From NCBI GenBank assembly GCA_051954235.1, contig JBQCHY010000038.1:1-64000 (forward strand): 64,000 nt of DNA. The letters run 5' to 3'. Positions within the stretch are counted from its first letter, which is position 1. Each line of letters starts with the position of its first letter. The position numbers and the translations under genes are program-made. Positions 58,963-64,000 of the stretch are shown here, piece by piece. The notes beneath the pieces are model-generated. The model did not search any database, was not told where the DNA came from, and saw nothing but the letters and a program-made list of their open reading frames with translations. This stretch comes from 62-47 sp051954235. Lineage in GTDB: Bacteria; Pseudomonadota; Alphaproteobacteria; Rhizobiales; Xanthobacteraceae.

Positions 58963-59460
58963 CTAGCGGCCGTCCGCCAGCGGCGACGGCACGATCGACA
59001 GCGGTGCGCCGGTCTGTGCGGCACGGGCCTGTGCATCATGACGACGGCCGTGATGTCGCTGCTGCCGCTTCGCGGCGTAGTAGTAGCCGGCGGCATAATA
59101 GTGCACCGCGCGGTCGGCGTTGCCGTTGGCGGCGCGATAGGCGCCGGCAAGATAGCGCACGGCGTAAGTAAGGTTGGTGTTGGGGTCGTGCAGCCCGGCG
59201 GCGGTGCCGGTGTAGCCGAGGCCGCGCGCCGTCGCGAGTTTGATCTGCATCAGGCCGATGGTTCCGCCCCGTCCGACCAGATGCGGCTGGTAGCGGCTCT
59301 CGCGCACGATCACCCGATGCACCAGCGCTTCCGGAAGACCGTTGGCCCGCGCATGTTCCGCCACCATCGCCTCGTAATTGGCGCGCTGCGCCCCTGCGGC
59401 GTCACCGAACAAAACGGAACAGGCAAGAGCGAGCGCGGCGCAGGGGACGGCAGGTTTCAT
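58963..59460 (-). CDS. Lytic transglycosylase, SLT domain
   Basis: A 165-residue exported protein with signal peptide (ALALACSVLFGDAAGAQ). The SLT fold has catalytic E54 in IVRESRYQP and family phrase GTIGLMQIKLATARGLGY. A tail of histidines and arginines ends the protein. Its size is that of a minimal transglycosylase without accessory domains. It cleaves peptidoglycan in the periplasm. It is convergent with the membrane-protein gene, with only a 3-bp gap. Confidence 0.88.
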   Translation of the reverse strand: MKPAVPCAALALACSVLFGDAAGAQRANYEAMVAEHARANGLPEALVHRVIVRESRYQPHLVGRGGTIGLMQIKLATARGLGYTGTAAGLHDPNTNLTYAVRYLAGAYRAANGNADRAVHYYAAGYYYAAKRQQRHHGRRHDAQARAAQTGAPLSIVPSPLADGR

Positions 59461-59637
59461 AGTATGTCCAAAATGCAGGTGCAGCGGCCGGCGCGGCGCT
59501 GGAAACTAAAATCATGACGTGATCGGGTTCCTTATGCGCCGCGAACTGTGGCAATGGCAGGGCAAGGGCTTTGCGGAACCTGCGCCGCTGCGTGGCGTTG
59601 GTTGGGATATCTCATCAGGCTTATCAGGGAGGCAGCC

Positions 59638-60018
59638 ATGGCCCTCGATCAGGTGATGAAGAAACCACACAGCTTAATCGCCAGCGACCGCGTCGAAGGC
59701 ACCGCCGTGCGGCGGCCGAACGGCGAGAAGATCGGCCATATCGAGCGGCTGATGATCGACAAGATCAGCGGCAAGGTGTCCTACGCGATTTTGAGTTTCG
59801 GCGGCTTCCTCGGCCTCGGCGCCAGTCTGCTGCCACTGCCGTGGGCGCGCCTGACGTACAGCCGTGAGAACGAAGCGTATCAGCTCGATATTTCCGACGA
59901 TGAACTGAAGAAAGCGCCGTCGTTCCTCGCCGACAAGGACTTCGACTGGGGCGATCGCTCGCAGGAAGAAGACCTGCATCGCTATTACAGCGTGCCGCCG
60001 TACTGGGGCAGCTTCTGA
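59638..60018 (+). CDS. PRC-barrel domain protein (cytoplasmic)
   Basis: A 126-residue protein built on a PRC-barrel: LIASDRVEGTAVRRPNGEKI and KVSYAILSFGGFLGLGASLL are the typical strands. No signal peptide is present. GGGAGG lies 5 bases before ATG 59638. PRC-barrels occur in RNA processing and photosynthetic assembly proteins, but stand-alone short ones are mostly of unknown role. Confidence 0.87.
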   Translation: MALDQVMKKPHSLIASDRVEGTAVRRPNGEKIGHIERLMIDKISGKVSYAILSFGGFLGLGASLLPLPWARLTYSRENEAYQLDISDDELKKAPSFLADKDFDWGDRSQEEDLHRYYSVPPYWGSF

Positions 60019-60043
60019 CGCAGCGCGAGAGCGTCATGAAATT

Positions 60044-60117
60044 CGTCATTGCGGGGAGCGCAAGCGACGAAGCAATCCAGATTCATGAAAACTGGATTGC
60101 TCCGCTTCGCAATGACG
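60044..60117. repeat. Family C paired inverted repeat
   Basis: CGTCATTGCGGGGAGCGCAA and the inverted CGCTTCGCAATGACG enclose a very short centre, the most compact family C copy in the window. It lies between two PRC-barrel genes. Confidence 0.85.
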
Positions 60118-60265
60118 TTCTGATATCGAATTAGTTCCGACGTTGTGGTTTGCAAATTCGCAACCCAGTCTTTCGCGCGTCGCAGCGACATCGCGTTTTT
60201 GGCGCAGGAACATCCGTCGCGCTCGCTCGTTCACTTCGCAGAGTTTCGCAGAAGGGAGAGCACAC

Positions 60266-60814
60266 ATGATTGCGAAGTCCATGATGACTGTGTTGGTTGG
60301 TTCGACGATGTTGGCGACCGCCGCGTTGGCGCAATCGCCGACGAGTCCCAATACCACAACGACACCGCCCGCCGCGACGAACACGGCTCCGGCGGCCGAT
60401 ACGATGTCCCACGCGGGGCAGTGGCGTTCGTCGAAGGTTGTCGGTCTGAAGATCTATAACGATAGCAACGAGAGCCTCGGCTCGGTGAACGATCTGCTGC
60501 TCGACAAGCAGGGCAAGATCACCGCTGTGGTGATCGGTGTCGGCGGCTTCCTCGGTATGGGCGAGCACTATGTCGCGGTGCCGTTCGAGAAGATCAAATG
60601 GTCGGATACGCCGGTGCCCTCGACCACCGCAAGCAACAGCGGCGGCTCGAGTGGCATGACCGGCCGCCCGGCTACGACCACGACCACCGGCTCGTCGACC
60701 ACGTCTTCGACGGCTTCGACCGCCAAGCCGAACCCGTGGTATCCGGACCATGGCGTCCTCAGCGCCACGAAGGATGAACTCAAGTCGATGCCGGAATTCA
60801 AGTATTCGACCTAA
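60266..60814 (+). CDS. PRC-barrel domain protein (exported)
   Basis: A 182-residue protein with signal peptide (SMMTVLVGSTMLATAALAQ) and a Thr/Pro-rich stretch. The PRC-barrel spans about residues 51-115 (SKVVGLKIYNDSNESLGSVN, GVGGFLGMGEHYVAVPF). A Ser/Thr-rich linker and a C-terminal NPWYPDHGVLSATKDELKS follow. GAAGGGAGAG precedes ATG 60266. It shares domain type with the gene at 59638, so the pair may be related by duplication and re-targeting. Confidence 0.87.
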   Translation: MIAKSMMTVLVGSTMLATAALAQSPTSPNTTTTPPAATNTAPAADTMSHAGQWRSSKVVGLKIYNDSNESLGSVNDLLLDKQGKITAVVIGVGGFLGMGEHYVAVPFEKIKWSDTPVPSTTASNSGGSSGMTGRPATTTTTGSSTTSSTASTAKPNPWYPDHGVLSATKDELKSMPEFKYST

Positions 60815-60845
60815 ATCGTTCGCGGAAATGCAACGCGCATGAAAA

Positions 60846-60880
60846 AGGGCCGGGCGACAATATCGTCCGGCCCTCATTTT
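60846..60880. terminator. Bidirectional terminator
   Basis: AGGGCCGGGCGA and TCGTCCGGCCCT form a long stem with one mismatch. CATTTT follows on the plus side and CTTTTTC on the minus side. It separates the convergent PRC-barrel and binding-protein genes. Confidence 0.88.
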
Positions 60881-60896
60881 GTTAATTTGATCGCAC

Positions 60897-62108
60897 TTAC
60901 TTCTTGATGTAAGGGCAGCCGCCTTCGCTCATCGGGCGGAACGCTTCGTCGCCCGGCACGGTGGCGAGCAGCTTGTAGAGGTCCCATTCGCTCTTGGACT
61001 CGGAGGGCTTCTTCACTTCGAACAGATACATGTCATGAACCATGCGGCCGTCCTCGCGGATGTGACCGTTCTTGGCGAAGAAGTCGTTGATCGGCGTCGC
61101 CTTCATCTTGGCCATCACCTTGGCGGTGTCGTCGGTGCCGGTGGCGTCGATAGCTTTGAGATAGTGCATCGTCGCCGAATAGAGCCCGGCCTGGATCATC
61201 GTCGGCATGTGGCCGACCTTCTCCATGAAGCGCTTCGAGAACGCGCGGGTCTCGTCATTCATGTCCCAGTAGAAGCCGTCGGTGAGGATCAGGCCCTGTT
61301 CCTGCTGGAGGCCGAGACTGTGGGTATCGGTGATCTCCTGAAGCAGCGCGATCAACTTCTGGCCGCCCTGGGTGATGCCGAATTCGGCCGCTTGCTTCTG
61401 CGCGTTGGTCGAGTCGCCGCCGGCATTGGCGAGCGCGATCACCTTGGCTTTCGACGCCTGCGCTTGCAGCAGGAACGATGAGAAGTCGGACGTGTTGAGC
61501 GGGTGGCGTACGGCACCGAGCACCTTGCCGCCGGCGGCCTTGACAATGTTGGTGGCATCGCGTTCCAGCGCATGGCCGAAGGCGTAGTCGGCGGTGAGGA
61601 AGAACCAGGTATCCTCGCCGCGCTTCACCATCGCCTTGCCGGCAACGCTCGACAGCGCATAGGTGTCGTAGGTGTAATGCACGAAGATCGGCGAGCAGGC
61701 TTTGCCGGTGAGGTCTGAGCTGCCGCCGCCGGAATTGATGAAGATCTTGTTCTTCTCGGTCAGCAGCGTCGACACCGCGAGCGCCACCGACGAGGTCGGC
61801 ACGTCGAACACCGCATCGAGCTTGTCGTTATCGACCCAGTTGCGAACGATATTGACGCCGACGTCCGGCTTGTTCTGGTGATCGCCGGACAGCACGACGA
61901 TCGGCTTGCCCTTTACCTTGCCGCCAAAATCCTCGACCGCCATTTGCGTGGCGATCAGCGAGCCCTTGCCGGTGGCGTCGGAATAGAGGCTCGACATGTC
62001 GGTCAAGACTCCGATCTTGACGACGTCGTCCGAAATCTGCGCCTGCGCAGCGCCGCCCGAAAGGGCGATGGCGAGGCCGGCCAGGAAGGTTGCGACGGTC
62101 TTTTTCAT
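60897..62108 (-). CDS. Branched-chain amino acid-type ABC substrate-binding protein
   Basis: A 403-residue LivK-like periplasmic binding protein. A signal peptide (FLAGLAIALSGGAAQAQ) precedes VVKIGVLTDMSSLYSDATG and WVDNDKLDAVFDVPTSSVAL. AAGGAGATCACCGG lies before ATG 62108. No permease or ATPase gene is nearby. It resembles the other orphan at 30410 in family but not closely in sequence. A role in binding aromatic or amide compounds is typical of such orphans in this order; the ligand is not known. Confidence 0.92.
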   Translation of the reverse strand: MKKTVATFLAGLAIALSGGAAQAQISDDVVKIGVLTDMSSLYSDATGKGSLIATQMAVEDFGGKVKGKPIVVLSGDHQNKPDVGVNIVRNWVDNDKLDAVFDVPTSSVALAVSTLLTEKNKIFINSGGGSSDLTGKACSPIFVHYTYDTYALSSVAGKAMVKRGEDTWFFLTADYAFGHALERDATNIVKAAGGKVLGAVRHPLNTSDFSSFLLQAQASKAKVIALANAGGDSTNAQKQAAEFGITQGGQKLIALLQEITDTHSLGLQQEQGLILTDGFYWDMNDETRAFSKRFMEKVGHMPTMIQAGLYSATMHYLKAIDATGTDDTAKVMAKMKATPINDFFAKNGHIREDGRMVHDMYLFEVKKPSESKSEWDLYKLLATVPGDEAFRPMSEGGCPYIKK

Positions 62109-62278
62109 CCGGTGATCTCCTTGGATTGTTCTTATTGTGGGTGGTTGCGGCGATTTACGCCGCACGGTTGCGGTTGTGCCAACAACGCAACCTGATCGCA
62201 AGACAGATTGTCGCACCCCAGGGCGTTTTTAACGAAAGTGGAATGCCGGCTCGTGCGAGGGCAACGCGCTCCCAACGC

Positions 62279-62393
62279 CGTCCCGCGCAGGCGGGGACCC
62301 AGAATCCCGGACGCTGGTTGTTATAAAATGGGGTCGTCTGATTTTTAGAACCGCACGGCTGCGGCATATGGGTCCCTGCCTGCGTAGGGACGA
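62279..62393. repeat. Family B paired inverted repeat (diverged)
   Basis: GTCCCGCGCAGGCGGGGACC and the inverted GGTCCCTGCCTGCGTAGGGAC end enclose about 60 bp. It lies in the 349-bp gap between the minus-strand DUF4403 gene and the binding-protein gene. I see no gene in the remainder. Confidence 0.75.
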
Positions 62394-62457
62394 GGCTTTT
62401 CGCGTTGCGAATCCGCCCGTCAAACGAATTTACGGTCAGGCGCTATGGATCACACGC

Positions 62458-64000
62458 TTAGAAGGCCGGCAACGTCGTCACGGTCACCTTCACCGCGCCG
62501 CTGGCCTCGGCGATCACCCGCAGCTTGGTGGAGTCGAAGGCGATGCCGGCGAGGCGGAGGCTGTCGATTGCGGCGTCGACGCGAACGCCGTCCTCCTTCT
62601 TCTGCAAGCCGGCGATGACGCCGCCGATCTGTTGACGGGCATCAACGGCGAGCGGCTTGAGGTCGATGACCGCTTTCTCCGCCACCGCCTTTTCCAGATA
62701 TGGAATCGCGGCGCGGGTGGCCGTACCGAACAGGCCATAGGCGGCGTCGGATTCGACCGCGAGCTTGATGTCGGTCAGGCGCACGGTCTGCTGCTTCGCA
62801 TCGAGAACGGGCCTGCCCCAGATGTGCACGGTGGCGTCGGCGCCGAGCCCGAACCAGCTCCGCTTTTCCTTGGCGTCCACCACCAGAGAGATCAGCAGGC
62901 GATCGCCCGCAGCCGCAACGGTAGCGCGTTTGACAGTAACCGCGACCGCGCTGTCCTTGTCTTCGGGAAATGTTTTGCCGGCGAGTTGGGCCGCGAGGAT
63001 CTTATTGATGTCGGTGAATGGCAGGTCGACCGGCACGCCGATATCGACACGCGCGGGACGCGGTGCGACCAGTTCGATCGCCGCGGGGAAGGGGCATTGC
63101 GGCTTGGTCTCGCTGGCGGTGATCCGGGTTTCGGCATTGACGCCGAGCATCAGCGTGACGTTGCTGGCATCGATAGCCGGCTGCACCGCGATAGCCTTGG
63201 TTGGTTTCAGTTCCAGCCACAATTGCGATTGCGGCGCGGATGGATTGTGCAGCGGAATCGAGCGGCACATCTTGGCCCATTCGCGCCGCGCGTTTTGTTC
63301 GAGCAGCGGGTCGTTGCGGATGCGCTGCTGCAAGGCGGCGAGTTGTTCGTTCACAGCCTGATCGATGGCCGGCTTGGTCTGTGCAGGCACGCTGACGCGG
63401 ACGCCGGCGATCGAAAGGTTGGTGTCGCCGAGATCGACCTGCGCCGCGAGATTCGGTTCGATGCGCCAGTTCGCGGTCAATGTCGGTCGCGACGTCATGC
63501 CGACATTGCCGCGAATCTCGGCGTCGGCTTTGAACGACTTGATGTTGATGGCGCCGATCTGCTTGGCGACGTTGCCGCCGAGCAGCGAGCCGAGCGCGTC
63601 GTTGAGCGCTCCGCGCGCGCCGGCGGAGAGCGAACCGGTGACATTGAGCCTGCCGGTGATCGGCGCGGCCATGGCCAGCGCGTTCTGCGCGCCGCTGGCG
63701 GTGATGACGCCGCGCGCAGCAGTCCAGTTGATGTCGGCGTCCTGCAACAGTTGCGGCACCGGGTTCGCCGCCTTGCCGGCGAAGTTGCGCGGCGCGGCGC
63801 GCTCGGCGGCGTCACCGATGGCTTTTAGCGGAATCTGGATCGGTACCAGCAGCGTCGAATTGCGGGTAGCCTCCGGCAGCGGCGGCGCTTTCGCGACCAC
63901 CGGCGGGGGCGGCGACTGGTTGGGTGCCAGCCAGTCCATCGCTTTCAGGCCGACGGCGAATGCGGCTGCGACCACCACGGCGGCGATCACAATGGTTTTG
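62458..64000 (-). CDS. DUF4403 family protein, 5' end outside window
   Basis: The minus-strand frame runs from the stop at 62458 to the window edge, about 514 codons. A GTG at 63990 is possible, but the frame stays open upstream with hydrophobic residues (KTIVIAAVVVAAAFAVG), so the true start probably lies just outside. One N-terminal membrane anchor is followed by a long soluble part with VPIQIPLKAIGDAAER, PTLTANWRIEPNL and VDIGVPVDLPFTDINKILA, the DUF4403 pattern. It is probably a periplasmic lipid-binding-like (TULIP-type) protein. Function unknown. Confidence 0.85.
   Translation of the reverse strand, partial: KTIVIAAVVVAAAFAVGLKAMDWLAPNQSPPPPVVAKAPPLPEATRNSTLLVPIQIPLKAIGDAAERAAPRNFAGKAANPVPQLLQDADINWTAARGVITASGAQNALAMAAPITGRLNVTGSLSAGARGALNDALGSLLGGNVAKQIGAINIKSFKADAEIRGNVGMTSRPTLTANWRIEPNLAAQVDLGDTNLSIAGVRVSVPAQTKPAIDQAVNEQLAALQQRIRNDPLLEQNARREWAKMCRSIPLHNPSAPQSQLWLELKPTKAIAVQPAIDASNVTLMLGVNAETRITASETKPQCPFPAAIELVAPRPARVDIGVPVDLPFTDINKILAAQLAGKTFPEDKDSAVAVTVKRATVAAAGDRLLISLVVDAKEKRSWFGLGADATVHIWGRPVLDAKQQTVRLTDIKLAVESDAAYGLFGTATRAAIPYLEKAVAEKAVIDLKPLAVDARQQIGGVIAGLQKKEDGVRVDAAIDSLRLAGIAFDSTKLRVIAEASGAVKVTVTTLPAF

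Overview
The window is GC-rich DNA with dense, interleaved operons on both strands. It most likely comes from an alphaproteobacterium of the order Hyphomicrobiales, in the Bradyrhizobium/Rhodopseudomonas/Pseudolabrys neighbourhood. The evidence is a D-tartrate dehydratase of the Bradyrhizobium type with both catalytic residues at the published positions, an Irr-type iron box in front of bacterioferritin, paired palindromic repeats of the kind that fill these genomes, and many ABC solute-binding proteins and CoA-linked aromatic or fatty-acid enzymes. I see no rRNA, tRNA, CRISPR array, phage or transposase gene.

Layout. Positions 1-6650 hold a GltD-like oxidoreductase cut by the window edge, a hypothetical gene with a prolyl iminopeptidase, an amidase, and a run of glutathione peroxidase, a DUF3297 protein and D-tartrate dehydratase. 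Positions 6735-28725 form a catabolic region. It contains a NitT/TauT-type ABC importer and its binding protein, malonyl-CoA decarboxylase, a flavin reductase-MarR fusion divergent from a NicX-like ring-cleavage dioxygenase, and a minus-strand operon (hydrolase, acyl-CoA dehydrogenase, acyl-CoA ligase, octopine-dehydrogenase-like enzyme, 3-hydroxyacyl-CoA dehydrogenase). It also contains enoyl-CoA hydratase, MarR, an aminobenzoate-type CoA ligase fused to a RidA domain, an AraC regulator and an MFS carrier. A shared AT-rich motif of about 20 bp lies upstream of the main transcription units of this region and suggests one regulon. The family context points to aerobic CoA-dependent breakdown of an amino- or hydroxy-substituted aromatic or N-heteroaromatic acid. 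The ring monooxygenase such a pathway would need is not in the window.

Positions 29125-46604 carry mixed metabolic genes: binding protein plus enoyl-CoA hydratase, SMP-30 lactonase, GNAT, GMC oxidoreductase, Baeyer-Villiger monooxygenase, a MoxR/VWA pair, two sulfurtransferases, an L,D-transpeptidase and a 2-hydroxyacid dehydrogenase. Positions 47191-49886 hold ettA followed by an AT-richer Mrr-type restriction endonuclease gene. An 84-bp copy of the ettA 3' end lies on the far side of the Mrr gene, so the nuclease sits in a roughly 1-kb insert that rebuilt the ettA end. Positions 50012-64000 hold trans-aconitate methyltransferase, cell-wall lytic enzymes, two paralogous small exported proteins, the bfd/bfr iron-storage pair, a P450, PRC-barrel proteins, another orphan binding protein and a DUF4403 protein running off the edge.

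At least five families of paired inverted-repeat elements (70-190 bp) occupy most intergenic gaps, including three gaps inside one catabolic operon. The best leads are the Mrr insert with its duplicated ettA end, the shared operator, the two unusual domain fusions, the GIY-YIG gene bracketed by 160-bp direct repeats, and a C-depleted T/G stretch near 30.3 kb that may be an assembly artefact.
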